Positions 7,854 to 18,206 of a stretch of DNA of 64,000 bases are shown here, piece by piece (the first letter of the stretch is position 1; each line of letters opens with the position of its first letter). The translations under genes and the position numbers were made by a program. Source of the stretch: Gammaproteobacteria bacterium (GTDB lineage: Bacteria > Pseudomonadota > Gammaproteobacteria > SZUA-140); NCBI GenBank assembly GCA_016712635.1, contig JADJQS010000002.1, positions 310,001 through 374,000 of the forward strand. The letters run 5' to 3'. The notes beneath the pieces are model-generated. The model was not told the origin of the DNA. It saw only the letters and a list, made by a program, of their open reading frames with translations, and did no database searches.

Positions 7854-9846
7854 TCAGGCAGGCGCGCTGAAGGCGCCGGCCGCCGCTTCCCGCCCCGGCT
7901 GGTCCGTGTAGAACCGCTCCACATCCCCCGGTTCCCGGGTGCGGCGCATGGGCGGCAGATTGTTCAGGAAGGTGCGCCCATAGGATTTCGTGAGCAGGCG
8001 CGGGTCGCACAGCATCAGCACGCCGCGGTCGTCGACGTCGCGGATCAGCCGGCCTACGCCCTGCTTCAGGGCGATCACCGCCGCCGGCAGCTGGTAATCG
8101 CGGAAGGGATTGCCGCCGCGCGCCTTCATCAGGGCGGCGCGCGCCTGGAACACCGGGTCGTCCGGCGGGGCGAAGGGCAGCTTGTCGATGATCACGCAGG
8201 ACAGCGCCGGACCGCGCACGTCTACGCCCTCCCAGAAGCTGCCGGTGCCGAGCAGCACGCCGTTGCCGGCGCGGCGGAAGCGCTCGAGCAGTTCATTGTG
8301 CGGCAGCGTGCCCTGCACGAATACCGGGTAGTCGAAGCCATCCATCCGCGCGAACAGCCGCGCCGCCTCCTGCAGCGCCTGGTGACTGGTGAACAGGATG
8401 AAGGCGCGCCCGCCGCTCGCCGAGAGCACCGGTCGCGCGGCCTCGACCACGGCCGCGGTGTAGCGCGGCGTGCCGGGCTCGGGCAGCTCGCGCGGCAGGT
8501 ACAGCAGGGCGTTGGCGGCGTAATCGAACGGGCTGTCCCAGCGCGCGGTGCGCGCGTCGTCGATGCCGAGGCGCGCGCTGAAATGGCTGAAATCCTCGCC
8601 GACCGCGAGTGTCGCCGAGGTGAATACCCAGGCGCTGCGGTACTGGTCGATGCTGGCGCGGAAGGTGGCGGCGAAATCCATCGGGGTGACGTGCAGGGTG
8701 AACGAGCGTGCGCCGGTCTCGAACCAGGTGATGCTCTCGGCCTGCCCCGCCTCCTCCTCCGCGTCCGCGCCGCCGGCGAACAGGCGCAGGCGCGAACCCA
8801 GGACCTGCGCGCGGCGCCAGCAGTTCTCCAGCTCCTTGTCGCGCCCGGCCGCCGCCTCGAGCTGTTCTGAGCAGCGCGAGCACGCCGTCCTGCAGGCGAT
8901 GCAGGGCGGCGTCGAGCGACGGCGGGACGGACGCCGCCGGCCACGCCGCCTGGCGCTGGCCCTCGCCGAGCGCCAGGCGGAACGCCTCGACGCACTGCTC
9001 GAGCGCGCGCGCGCCGGCCTCCAGTTGCGGCATGTCGGCGCTCAGCGCGTACAGGGCGCGCTGCGAATCGCGCGCCAGTTCGCCGAGCTGGCGCCCGCCG
9101 AGCGCGGTGCCGAAGAAGCGCGAGGCAAGCTCGGGCAGCTGGTGCGCCTCATCGATGATGAAGGACTGCGCCTGCGGCAGCAGCTCGCCGAATCCCTCCT
9201 GGCGCAGCAGGATGTCGGAGAACATCAGATGATGGTTGATCACCACCACGTCGGCCTCCTGCGCCGCACGGCGCGCCTTGACCACGTGGCAGTCCGCGTA
9301 CGCCGGGCAGTCCTGGCCGAGGCAGTTCTCGGCGCTCGACGTGACCTGATGCCAGAACGGATCGTTGCCCGGGATCTCGGCGACCTCGCTGATCTCGCCG
9401 CTCCGCGTGCGCCCGGACCAGGCGCGCACCTGCTGCAGGCGCACCGCCGCGCGCGGGACCGCGGCCTCGCGCGACTGGCCGGCCAGATCGAGGCGGTACA
9501 GGCACAGATAGTTGGAGCGTCCCTTCAGCAGGGCGACTTGCAGCGGGCTCGCGAGCGCCCGCTTCACCACCGGGATGTCGCGCTGGAACAACTGGTCCTG
9601 CAGCGCCTTGGTGCCGGTCGAGATGATGACCTTGCCGCCGCGCTGGAACACCGGCGCCAGGTAGGCGAAGGTCTTGCCGGTGCCGGTGCCGGCCTCGGCG
9701 ACCAGCAGGCCGCCGGCATCGAGGGTCTCGGCCACGGCCACGGCCATGGCCTGCTGCTGCGCACGCGGTGCGAAGTTGGGGATTCCGCGCGCCAGCGGTC
9801 CGTCGCGGCCGAGCAGCTCAGCGGGGCCCGGCAGGAAATCCGGCAT
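7854..9846 (-). CDS. DinG/YoaA-type ATP-dependent helicase, frameshifted
   Basis: About 663 residues when one base is removed (1,993 nt = 664 codons + 1). XPD/DinG superfamily 2 helicase acting on DNA during repair or stalled replication. The 5' part encodes Walker A AEAGTGTGKTFAYLAP, the four iron-sulfur cysteines around ENCLGQDCPAYADC, and the DEAH box. The 3' part encodes TSATL, GTGSFWEGVDVRG and QGVGRLIRD. Closest to YoaA. The frame changes near 8861-8872: upstream reading gives LALLRTARGGG, the correct continuation is QLEAAAGRDKELENC; dropping one A of the AGAACAG stretch restores it. Either a recent mutation or a sequence error. Follows the 168-residue gene by 15 nt. Confidence 0.85.
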
Positions 9847-9861
9847 GGCGCGCGGGACGGA

Positions 9862-10368
9862 TCAGGCGCCGGCCTGATTGTCCCACACCTCGCCGTCCAC
9901 CGTCCCGCTCCCGCGCTCCCAGACGAGGCGGCCGAGGTTCTTGAAGCGGGCCACGGACATCGCGCCGCGCTTGCTGCGCCGGCTTTCGGAACGGCCCAGG
10001 TCTTCCAGGATGCCCGCGCGCTCCGCCTCGTAGATCTCGAAAGGCTCGAAATTCTCGTCCATCAGCACCAGCACGACGCTGTCCCATTCCTGCTCGACCT
10101 TGAGCTGGCCGATGCGGTGACCGCCCTTGCCTTCGTCGAAGATGGCGCGCCCCTTGATCTGGATGCGCTTGCCGGAGCGCGTGCCGCGCCCGACGGCGTC
10201 GTAGCCGTTCACCGGCGGCTGGCAGAGCTCAAGGTCGAGCAGGCGCGCGGCGTCGTGCTGGCAGATCTCGGCGCTCACCCCGGAGAGGGGCCGCCCGGTG
10301 GTGCGCCGATAGGCCGCGGCGATACGGCGGGCCTCGGCGATGAGTTTGTCGACGGAATAAAATTCCAC
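9862..10368 (-). CDS. conserved-looking protein of unknown function, operon partner of the helicase
   Basis: 168 residues, soluble. Starts at a GTG (10366-10368), 23 nt after a predicted transcription start. The middle reads SGKRIQIKGRAIFDEG then EQEWDSVVLVLMDENFEPFEIYEAERAGI; the hydrophobic strand - IQIKGR arrangement recalls PD-(D/E)XK nuclease-like folds, but I cannot assign the active site. The C-terminus is basic. It is transcribed just ahead of the DinG-like helicase (15 nt gap), which suggests a nucleic-acid role; this is inference only. Confidence 0.6.
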   Translation of the reverse strand: MEFYSVDKLIAEARRIAAAYRRTTGRPLSGVSAEICQHDAARLLDLELCQPPVNGYDAVGRGTRSGKRIQIKGRAIFDEGKGGHRIGQLKVEQEWDSVVLVLMDENFEPFEIYEAERAGILEDLGRSESRRSKRGAMSVARFKNLGRLVWERGSGTVDGEVWDNQAGA

Positions 10369-10397
10369 GGCAGTCCGGTCAGGTATTTATTGGGGCG

Positions 10398-10426
10398 ATT
10401 CTAGCATTAAGGATGCGGCATGTCGT
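10398..10426 (-). promoter_or_regulatory. promoter for the 168-residue protein and helicase
   Basis: Minus strand ACGACA (10421-10426), 17-nt spacer, TAGAAT (10398-10403). Start of transcription would be near 10391, 23 nt before the GTG start. Confidence 0.45.
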
Positions 10427-10452
10427 GCGGAGGCTATAATGCCGGAATGATC

Positions 10453-10477
10453 GGGGACAGACTTCAAGTCTGTCCCC
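10453..10477. repeat. GGGGACRGA palindrome (divergent region, copy a)
   Basis: 25-bp palindrome GGGGACAGACTT-C-AAGTCTGTCCCC between two divergent genes. Confidence 0.85.
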
Positions 10478-10501
10478 GAAACGGCGGCACAAACCGAGCA
10501 C

Positions 10502-10527
10502 GGGGACAGATTGTATAATCTGTCCCC
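10502..10527. repeat. GGGGACRGA palindrome with an internal TATAAT
   Basis: 26-bp palindrome GGGGACAGATTG / TATAATCTGTCCCC. The central bases on the plus strand form a perfect TATAAT (10514-10519). Its end is 28 bp before the ATG of the kinase fusion gene, so it may serve as a -10 element; no good -35 is seen. Confidence 0.8.
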
Positions 10528-10554
10528 GTCGAGATCGCGACGAGCCCACGCGAC

Positions 10555-12138
10555 ATGAACGCGCAGGATCCCTCACTGATACAGGCGCTGCAGGACCCGG
10601 CGCTCTACGATCACCCGGTCGCGGGCTTCCGCGTCATCGAGACGCATATCTCGTGGGTCCTGCTCACGGGCCCGTACGCCTACAAGATCAAAAAGGCCGT
10701 CAATCTCGGCTTCCTCGACTTCTCCACGCTGGAGCAACGATGCTTCTACTGCGAGGAGGAACTGCGCCTGAACCGGCGCCTGGCGCCCGCGCTCTATCGC
10801 GCGGTGCTGCCAATCACCGGGACCGCCCAGCATCCCCGCCCGGGCGGCGCCGGCGCGCCGATCGAATACGCCGTGCAGATGGTGCAGTTCGACCCCGCCG
10901 CCCAGTTCGACCGCCTGCTCGCCGCCGGCCGTCTGACGCCGGAGCAACTCGCGGGGTTCGCCGCCGGCCTCGCCCGCTTTCATGCCGGGATCGCGCGCGC
11001 GCAGGCGGACGACGCCTACGGCTCGCCGGCGGCGGTGGCCGCGCCGGTGGAGGAGAATTTCGCGCAGATCCGCCTGCCGCCATCCCTTGCCGCGGAGAGC
11101 GGGATGCTGCGGGAACTGCACGACTGGAGCACGCGCATCCACACGCATCTGCGACCGCTGCTGGAGCGGCGCAAGGCCGGGGGCTTCATCCGCGAATGCC
11201 ACGGCGACCTCCACCTCGGCAACATCACGCTCTATCAGGGCGAGCCGCTTGCGTTCGACTGCCTCGAGTTCAACGACCGCCTGCGCTGGATCGACGTCAT
11301 GAGCGAGATCGCCTTCCTTGTCATGGACCTGGACCAGCACGGGCGCAGCGACCTCGGCCTGCGCTTCCTGAACGAATACCTGCACCACAGCGGCGATTAT
11401 GCAGGCCTCGCGCTGCTGCGCTATTACCAGGTCTATCGCGCCCTGGTGCGCGCCAAGGTCGAGAGCATCCGGCTGGGCCAGACCGGCGCGGCGGAGACCG
11501 CCGCCTGGGACGGCCTGCGCGCCTACATCAGGCTGGCGCGGGACTATACCCGTCCACGGCCGCGTGCGCTGGTCATCACCCGCGGCCTGTCCGGCTCGGG
11601 CAAGACCGTGCACAGCGCCGCCCTGCTCGCGCCTTGCGGCATGATCCGCGTCCGCTCCGACGTCGAGCGCAAACGCCTGTTCGGCTACGCGCCCGAGGCG
11701 CGCACGCGCTCCGGACTCGACGCCGGCCTCTACAGCCGCGACGCCGGCGCGCGCACCTATGAACACCTCGCCGGACTCGCATCGGCGATCATCGAGGCCG
11801 GCTTCACGGCGCTGGTGGATGCGACCTTCCTCAAACAGGCGCAGCGCGAACAGTTCCGCACGCTCGCCGCGCGACTGCGGGTCCCGTTCATGATCCTCGA
11901 TTTCCAGGCGAGCGAGGCGAGCCTGAGGAAACGCGTCAGTGCACGCGAGCAGGCGGGCCGCGACGCCTCGGAGGCCACGCTTGCAGTGCTGGAACGGCAA
12001 CTGGAAAACCAGGAGGCGCTGACGGCGGACGAACGCGACGCCGCCATCGGGATCGATACCGGCGGGCCGGTCGACGCCGCGGTGATCGCCGCGGAGATCA
12101 ACCGGCGCATCGCTCAACACATCGGGGACGGATTTTAA
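10555..12138 (+). CDS. fused aminoglycoside-phosphotransferase-like / P-loop ATPase protein
   Basis: 527 residues. Residues 1-~330 are an APH-type kinase fold (KIKKAVNLGFLDFSTLEQR near 40; catalytic-loop-like ECHGDLHLGNITL near 220; FDCLEFNDRLRWIDV). Residues ~340-520 are a P-loop kinase domain with Walker A TRGLSGSGKTVHS and a lid-like RSDVERKRLFG. This COG2187-COG0645 architecture is common in bacteria, but the substrate is unknown. The last four residues (GDGF) and the TAA stop lie inside a palindrome at 12124-12148. Upstream are two palindromes, one carrying a TATAAT. Confidence 0.88.
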   Translation: MNAQDPSLIQALQDPALYDHPVAGFRVIETHISWVLLTGPYAYKIKKAVNLGFLDFSTLEQRCFYCEEELRLNRRLAPALYRAVLPITGTAQHPRPGGAGAPIEYAVQMVQFDPAAQFDRLLAAGRLTPEQLAGFAAGLARFHAGIARAQADDAYGSPAAVAAPVEENFAQIRLPPSLAAESGMLRELHDWSTRIHTHLRPLLERRKAGGFIRECHGDLHLGNITLYQGEPLAFDCLEFNDRLRWIDVMSEIAFLVMDLDQHGRSDLGLRFLNEYLHHSGDYAGLALLRYYQVYRALVRAKVESIRLGQTGAAETAAWDGLRAYIRLARDYTRPRPRALVITRGLSGSGKTVHSAALLAPCGMIRVRSDVERKRLFGYAPEARTRSGLDAGLYSRDAGARTYEHLAGLASAIIEAGFTALVDATFLKQAQREQFRTLAARLRVPFMILDFQASEASLRKRVSAREQAGRDASEATLAVLERQLENQEALTADERDAAIGIDTGGPVDAAVIAAEINRRIAQHIGDGF

Positions 12139-12148
12139 ATCCGTCCCC
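12124..12148. repeat. GGGGACRGA palindrome supplying the kinase-fusion stop codon
   Basis: 25-bp palindrome GGGGACGGATTT-T-AAATCCGTCCCC. The TAA stop of the plus-strand gene is at 12136-12138, at its centre. Confidence 0.9.
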
Positions 12149-12174
12149 GTGACCGCCGGTGCATGGGGACAGAC

Positions 12175-13308
<1,134 letters not shown>

Positions 13309-13553
13309 GGCGCAATCTCCCCCCGCTGCCCTCGACTATACGCATGATTCAGCTTCATGGCGCTGGAAATGGGGGCGGCGGTCACATAGTGCAAGTCCGC
13401 GCTTGCCTGCCGGACTTCCCGGGCACATCATCGGGAGGTATACGGACGGATTTATCTTCAGCAAGGACAATCCCATAACGCCGGGGTGCTGTAAATAAAC
13501 AAATTCGTCCCCATTGTTGCTGGCATCCAGCCTCTTCACGGAGGGAGACAACG

Positions 13554-14345
13554 ATGCATACCGCCAGAATCCCGGCCGTCGCCGGCATGTTCTACCCTGC
13601 GGACGCGCGCGAGCTGCGCGCCCAGGTCCGCGCACTGCTCGCCGCGGCGGAACCCGCGGCGGGATCCGTACCCAAGGCCGTCATCGCGCCGCACGCCGGC
13701 TACGTCTACTCCGGCCCGGTCGCGGCGAGCCTCTACGCGCGGCTGATCCCGGCGCGCGGGCGCATCCGGCGCGTCGTGCTGCTCGGCCCTGCCCATCGCA
13801 TTGCCTTCGACGGCCTGGCGCTCAGCAGCGCAACGGCCTTCGCCACGCCGCTGGGCGAGATCCCGCTTGACACCGCCGCGGCTGCGCAACTGCTGACACT
13901 GCCGCAGGTCCGCATCCTGGACGAGGCGCACCGCATGGAGCACAGCCTGGAGGTGCAACTGCCCTTCCTGCAGGAAGTGCTCGGCGATTTCACGCTGATA
14001 CCGCTGGTGGTCGGCGATGCCGCGCCCGAAGAGGTAAGCGAGGTGATCGAGGCGCTATGGGGCGGCGACGAGACGCTGGTCGTGATCAGCAGCGACCTCA
14101 GCCATTACCGCGACTACGCCACGGCGCAGCGGCTCGACGCCGCCACCTCGCGCGCGATCGAGGCGCTGCAGCCGCAGGACATCCGCTACGACGACGCCTG
14201 CGGCCGCAACCCGGTTAACGGCCTGCTGCTGTGTGCGCAGCGGCACGGTCTGCACGCCCGCGTACTCGACCTGCGCAACTCCGGCGACACCGCCGGCACG
14301 CGCGACCGCGTGGTGGGCTACGGCGCCTTCGCCTTCGATGGATAG
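13554..14345 (+). CDS. amrB: AmmeMemoRadiSam system protein B (MEMO1 family)
   Basis: 263 residues. Class III extradiol dioxygenase-like (MEMO) fold: N-terminal RIPAVAGMFYPAD, then KAVIAPHAGYVYSGPVAASLY with the metal-type His, the central EAHRMEHSLEVQLPFLQ and SSDLSHY, and the C-terminal TRDRVVGYGAFAF. These His residues match the iron-binding site of human MEMO1 as I recall it. Strong GGAGG ribosome site about 9 nt before the ATG. It overlaps amrA by eight bases, so the two are coupled. Confidence 0.93.
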   Translation: MHTARIPAVAGMFYPADARELRAQVRALLAAAEPAAGSVPKAVIAPHAGYVYSGPVAASLYARLIPARGRIRRVVLLGPAHRIAFDGLALSSATAFATPLGEIPLDTAAAAQLLTLPQVRILDEAHRMEHSLEVQLPFLQEVLGDFTLIPLVVGDAAPEEVSEVIEALWGGDETLVVISSDLSHYRDYATAQRLDAATSRAIEALQPQDIRYDDACGRNPVNGLLLCAQRHGLHARVLDLRNSGDTAGTRDRVVGYGAFAFDG

Positions 14346-14958
14346 CCGGCCGCACGAGGCGGACACCGCGGCCGGCGCGCCCGTACGGCTGCTGTCCATC
14401 GCCGCCGCCGCGATCGCGCACGGGCTCGCGCACGGCGAACCCCCGGCGCTGCGTCTCGCCGAGTACCCGCCCGAGCTGCGCCGGCCCGGCGCGAGCTTCG
14501 TCACGCTGACATGCGGGGACGAATTGCGCGGCTGCATCGGCACCCTCGAACCGTTTCGCGCACTGGCGCACGACCTGGTCATGAACGCCTACGCGGCCGC
14601 CTTCCTCGATCCGCGCTTCCCGCCGCTCGCCGGCGCCGAGGCGGCGCTGCTGACCGTGGAGGTGGCGGTGCTGAATCCGCTTGAGGTCCTCGTCTGCGGC
14701 AGCGAAACCGAGCTGATCGGGCGGCTGCGCCCGCACACCGACGGGGTGGTGCTGGAGGAAGGGACGCGCCACCGTGCGACCTTCCTGCCCAAGGTGTGGG
14801 AGGCGCTGCCGGAGCCGGAGGATTTCCTGCGCGAGCTGCGGCGCAAGGCCGGCCTGGCGCCGGGATACTGGTCGGACACGCTGCGCTTTGCGCGCTATAC
14901 CACCGGCGTGATCCGGAGCGGATACCTGGATGCGCTCGCACGCGGCGCCGGGGCATGA
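14338..14958 (+). CDS. amrA: AmmeMemoRadiSam system protein A (AMMECR1 family)
   Basis: 206 residues. AMMECR1 domain with the near-invariant motif as DELRGCIGTLEP (family LRGCIG) near residue 60, then NAYAAAFLDPRFPPL and VEVAVLNPLEVL, and a C-terminal FLPKVWEALPEPEDFL. Activity unknown; the fixed association with MEMO1 and a radical SAM enzyme suggests a modification pathway. Start chosen at the ATG at 14338, overlapping the amrB stop; the frame is open further upstream but inside amrB. Confidence 0.93.
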   Translation: MDSRPHEADTAAGAPVRLLSIAAAAIAHGLAHGEPPALRLAEYPPELRRPGASFVTLTCGDELRGCIGTLEPFRALAHDLVMNAYAAAFLDPRFPPLAGAEAALLTVEVAVLNPLEVLVCGSETELIGRLRPHTDGVVLEEGTRHRATFLPKVWEALPEPEDFLRELRRKAGLAPGYWSDTLRFARYTTGVIRSGYLDALARGAGA

Positions 14959-15003
14959 CCGCCACGCGTGAATCGCAGGGCGTGCATCCGAAGGACCTTC
15001 CGA

Positions 15004-15924
15004 TTAATTGCGTGCGGTCTGGCAGCGGCCGACCGAGCCCGGCGCGCAGATGTTGCCGTCGATCCAGATGGCGTTGTCCAGGGTCGCGGCGACCAGGTTC
15101 GCGCCGGTGAGGTCGGCGCCGAGCAGATCGGCGTAGGAGAGATCGGCGCCCGCGAGGTCCGCGCCGCCGAGATCGGCCCCGCGCAGGCTGGCGCCCACGA
15201 GCACCGCGCCGCCCAGGCGGGCGTCGCGCAGACGCGCCACCGCCAGCTCGCTGTAGGAAAGATCGGCCCGTTCCAGCACTGCACCGCTGAGATCGGCGCG
15301 GGTGAGGCGCATGTTCTTCATTTGCGCAGCGGTAAGGTCGGCGCGCGCGAGCCCGCGTCCGTCGAATGCGCAGTTGCTCCATTCCACGCCGGGCGCGGGC
15401 GGCTGCGCGCAGTCCAGCCCCGTGCTGTCGACCTTCGTCGCAGGCCGGTAAATCACCACCAGCATGCCGAGGAATGCCAGCACGCCGACCGCGATCAGCG
15501 CCGACACCAGGCGGTGGCGCCTGTTCTGCGCGATATGCTCACCGAGGCGGTCGGGACGCGCGGTGCGCGGGCGCCGGGCGGCGGAGGCCGCCTGCTTGCG
15601 CCGGTCCTCCGCACCCCGCTGGTCGGCGTCGATCGCGGCCTCGTCGCGCCGCCGGTTCCGGCCGCGCTCATCCTCCCAGCGCTTCGCCGCCTGCAGGCGC
15701 TGGCTCAGCGCGGGGTCGTCGGCGTCGGACTGCACGATCTCCGGAATCATCTCCGGAACCTGGCTCAGCGGCACCCAGACCTTCCCGTCCGTGCTGACCT
15801 CGTCCGACAGCAGCACCCGGCCGAGGATGACATAGCGCATGATCTGGCCGGCAGGAAAGGGGCCCTGCACGGCCTCGCCGCGCCGGGTAAACCAGAGCTG
15901 GTGCTGCGTCTTATCCGGCCGCAT
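15004..15924 (-). CDS. GYF-domain / single-pass membrane / pentapeptide-repeat protein
   Basis: 306 residues. Residues ~8-55 are a GYF_2-type domain (LWFTRRGEAVQGPFPAGQI..., KVWVPLSQVPEM). A charged basic linker of ~80 residues follows, then one hydrophobic helix (LVSALIAVGVLAFLGMLVVIY near 140). The last ~110 residues hold pentapeptide repeats of A(D/N)Lxx type (LARADLTAAQM, LSGAVLERADLSYSEL, LRGADLGGADLAGADLSYADLLGADL). Predicted topology: cytoplasmic GYF domain, periplasmic quadrilateral beta-helix. GYF domains bind proline-rich or termini peptides, so a scaffold role is plausible but unproven. Start ATG 15924 preferred to a GTG nine nt upstream. Confidence 0.75.
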   Translation of the reverse strand: MRPDKTQHQLWFTRRGEAVQGPFPAGQIMRYVILGRVLLSDEVSTDGKVWVPLSQVPEMIPEIVQSDADDPALSQRLQAAKRWEDERGRNRRRDEAAIDADQRGAEDRRKQAASAARRPRTARPDRLGEHIAQNRRHRLVSALIAVGVLAFLGMLVVIYRPATKVDSTGLDCAQPPAPGVEWSNCAFDGRGLARADLTAAQMKNMRLTRADLSGAVLERADLSYSELAVARLRDARLGGAVLVGASLRGADLGGADLAGADLSYADLLGADLTGANLVAATLDNAIWIDGNICAPGSVGRCQTARN

Positions 15925-16049
15925 GACCGCCACCCGACAACCCGGGAAACGCTGCTGCGCCCGTCAGCGTCCTACAGGTCCAACGGCGCGCTGGCGCCGG
16001 ACCACCGCCCGCCGCCGCGACCCCTGGACACCCGAAAAAAACCTTTATG

Positions 16050-16078
16050 TTCAACATGAAATTAATATACAGTATGCT
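16050..16078 (+). promoter_or_regulatory. candidate promoter for the REC-GGDEF-EAL gene
   Basis: TTCAAC (16050-16055), 17 nt, TATGCT (16073-16078) in an AT-rich patch, giving a leader of about 107 nt. The leader contains CCGGACATC-GCGA-GATGCCGG, a hairpin closed by a GNRA tetraloop. No recognised riboswitch consensus was seen in the 267-bp gap. Confidence 0.4.
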
Positions 16079-16191
16079 ACGCAACGACCCGGACATCGCG
16101 AGATGCCGGAATGCCAGGCAATTCAATATGCACGACAGATGCCAGAATCGATATCGGCATGGCATGAAAGGGATTTGAAACAACCGTCAGT

Positions 16192-18060
16192 ATGAGCTCC
16201 GCGCACAATTCCAGCCGCGATACCCGGGCGGCGACGGCAACCGCCGCCGACCACCCGCCAGCCCTGAACGAACAGCAGGACATCAATTCCCGTCTTGACG
16301 AACTGCGCGCCATGGGCATCCTGGTGGCCGCGGCCGCGGACGGCGACGCCACGCCGATCGGGGTCATGCTGGCGAAGAACGGCTTCACCCGCGTCGTCAC
16401 CGCCACGGACGGCGACACGGTCCTGCAGGCGCTGCGCGGGAGCCTGGACTTCGGCTCCCGCCCCATCGATCTCCTGCTGCTCGACGTCGCCACGACGCAG
16501 TTCGACGGCCATGAGCTGTGCCGCGCGATCCGCCGCCAGCCGGCCTGGATCGACATGCCGATCATCCTCATCCGGCAGCGCACCGCCTGGCAGGAGGACA
16601 TGCTGCCGGGCAGCTTCGCCGCCGGCGCCACCGACATCCTGTTCCGGCCGGTGCAGCGCGCCGAGCTGATCCCGCGCGTGATCTCCGCCCTGCTGCTGAA
16701 GAAGGAGCGCGATATCCGCCGCCAGCACGAGAGCGAACTCGAGACCGAGCTCGCCGAGCGCAAGGTGATGGAGGCGCGGCTGCAGTATCTGGTCTCGCAC
16801 GACGACCTCACCGGCCTGTTCAACCGCCGCCGGCTCGAGCTCGCGCTGGAGGATGCTATCGCGAGCGCACGCGCGAACTCAAACACCGCCGCCCTGCTCT
16901 ACGTCGACCTCGACCAGTTCAAGGTCATCAACGACCTGGAGGGCCACGCGGTCGGCGACCGGCTCCTGATGAGCATCGCCAACATCCTGCGCAAGCAGCT
17001 GCGCGCGCACGACATCCTCGCCCGCATCAGCTCCGACGAGTATGCCGTGCTGATCGAGGACACCGGCGAGGCCGAGGCGCTGGCGCGGGCGGAGACCCTG
17101 CGCACGGCCATCGACGAGTACCGCTTCCGCACCGAGGACCGCAACTATCACGTGTGCGCGAGCATCGGTGTGACGTTGATCCTGCCGCACGAGGACATCA
17201 ACGCGAGCGAGGCCTTGGCGCGTTCCAGCCAGGCCTGCTTCGAGGCGAAGACGCACGGGCGCAACCTGGTGCACCTGTTCAACAAGGATGACGTCGAGAC
17301 GAACATCCTGCGCAACGCGGCCGACTGGGTGCCGCGCATCCGCGAGGCGCTCGCGCACGACCGGTTCTGCATGTTCTTCCAGCCGGTGATCGAGCTGCCC
17401 GGCGGACGCGTGGTCGGCTATGAGGCGCTGATACGCATGCGCGAGGCCGATGGCTCGCTGGTCACGCCGGACCGCTTCATACCGGTCGCCGAGCGCATGG
17501 GCCTGATCCACGACATCGACCTGTGGGTCGTGCAGTACGCGATCGACGTGCTTGCGCGCCTGCCGCGCGAGCAGTCGCACCTGACCCTCAACGTCAACCT
17601 GTCGATCCACGCCTTCCAGGACCACGCCCTGCTGCCGCTGGTGCGCGACAAGCTCGCGCGCAGCGGGGTGGCGGCGGAACGCATCACCTTCGAGATCACC
17701 GAAACGGCGGCGGTGGCGAGCTATGACCAGACGCGCAACATGATCAACCAGCTGCGCGAGCTGGGCTGCCGCTTCGCGCTGGACGACTTCGGCACCGGCT
17801 TCAGCTCCTTCAACTACCTGAAGCAGTTCCCGGTGGATTACCTGAAGATCGACGGCAGCTTCATCCGCAACCTGCTCAATGATCCGGTCGACCAGCGCCT
17901 CGTCAAGTCGATGATCGAGGTCGGGCGCACGCTGGGGAAGGTGGTGGTGGCGGAGTTCGTCGAGAATGCCGAGATCCTCGCCCTGCTCGGCGAGTACGGC
18001 GTCAACCGCGCGCAGGGCAACTTCATCGGGGAACCGATGCCGGAGATCCCGCCGGGCTGA
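16192..18060 (+). CDS. receiver-GGDEF-EAL protein, probable c-di-GMP phosphodiesterase
   Basis: 622 residues, no membrane segment. Residues ~40-165: receiver-like domain with a candidate phospho-Asp (LLLLDVATTQ) but AADGD in place of the acidic pair and R in place of the conserved Lys (ILFRPV), so probably not a normal receiver. Residues ~195-355: GGDEF domain whose signature is SSDEY, unlikely to make c-di-GMP. Residues ~370-610: EAL domain with YEALIRM, the metal motif DDFGTGFSS, LKIDGSFI and RAQGNFIGEP; the usual AEGVE reads AEFVE. Best guess: phosphodiesterase. No clear ribosome site. It lies just beyond the flagellar locus. Confidence 0.88.
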   Translation: MSSAHNSSRDTRAATATAADHPPALNEQQDINSRLDELRAMGILVAAAADGDATPIGVMLAKNGFTRVVTATDGDTVLQALRGSLDFGSRPIDLLLLDVATTQFDGHELCRAIRRQPAWIDMPIILIRQRTAWQEDMLPGSFAAGATDILFRPVQRAELIPRVISALLLKKERDIRRQHESELETELAERKVMEARLQYLVSHDDLTGLFNRRRLELALEDAIASARANSNTAALLYVDLDQFKVINDLEGHAVGDRLLMSIANILRKQLRAHDILARISSDEYAVLIEDTGEAEALARAETLRTAIDEYRFRTEDRNYHVCASIGVTLILPHEDINASEALARSSQACFEAKTHGRNLVHLFNKDDVETNILRNAADWVPRIREALAHDRFCMFFQPVIELPGGRVVGYEALIRMREADGSLVTPDRFIPVAERMGLIHDIDLWVVQYAIDVLARLPREQSHLTLNVNLSIHAFQDHALLPLVRDKLARSGVAAERITFEITETAAVASYDQTRNMINQLRELGCRFALDDFGTGFSSFNYLKQFPVDYLKIDGSFIRNLLNDPVDQRLVKSMIEVGRTLGKVVVAEFVENAEILALLGEYGVNRAQGNFIGEPMPEIPPG

Positions 18061-18123
18061 ACCAAAGGACCGAGGGCTTGGGACTCAGGACTGAGTAAAA
18101 CCCGGCATACCAAGCTGCTGCGG

Positions 18124-18180
18124 GCTGGGCTGAGCAACGCGCAGCCCAGCACATTCAGCCCGAATCTGCGGACTTTTTTA
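18124..18180 (+). terminator. repeat-derived terminator after the GGDEF-EAL gene
   Basis: GCTGGGCTG (18124-18132) and CAGCCCAGC (18142-18150) form a 9-bp stem; an alternative CGGGCTG/CAGCCCG pairing overlaps. A TTTTTTA run follows at 18174. The stem matches a dispersed repeat type (GCTGGGTTGAGC...AACCCAGC) common in gammaproteobacteria. Confidence 0.5.
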
Positions 18181-18206
18181 TCTTTAACCTGCCCTGAACA
18201 GCTTCT

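Noticed and set aside
13442..13512. Another palindrome copy (GGACGGATTT ... AAATTCGTCC)
   Set aside because: The arms are about 48 bp apart and imperfect; possibly a degraded or interrupted copy, too weak to list as a feature.
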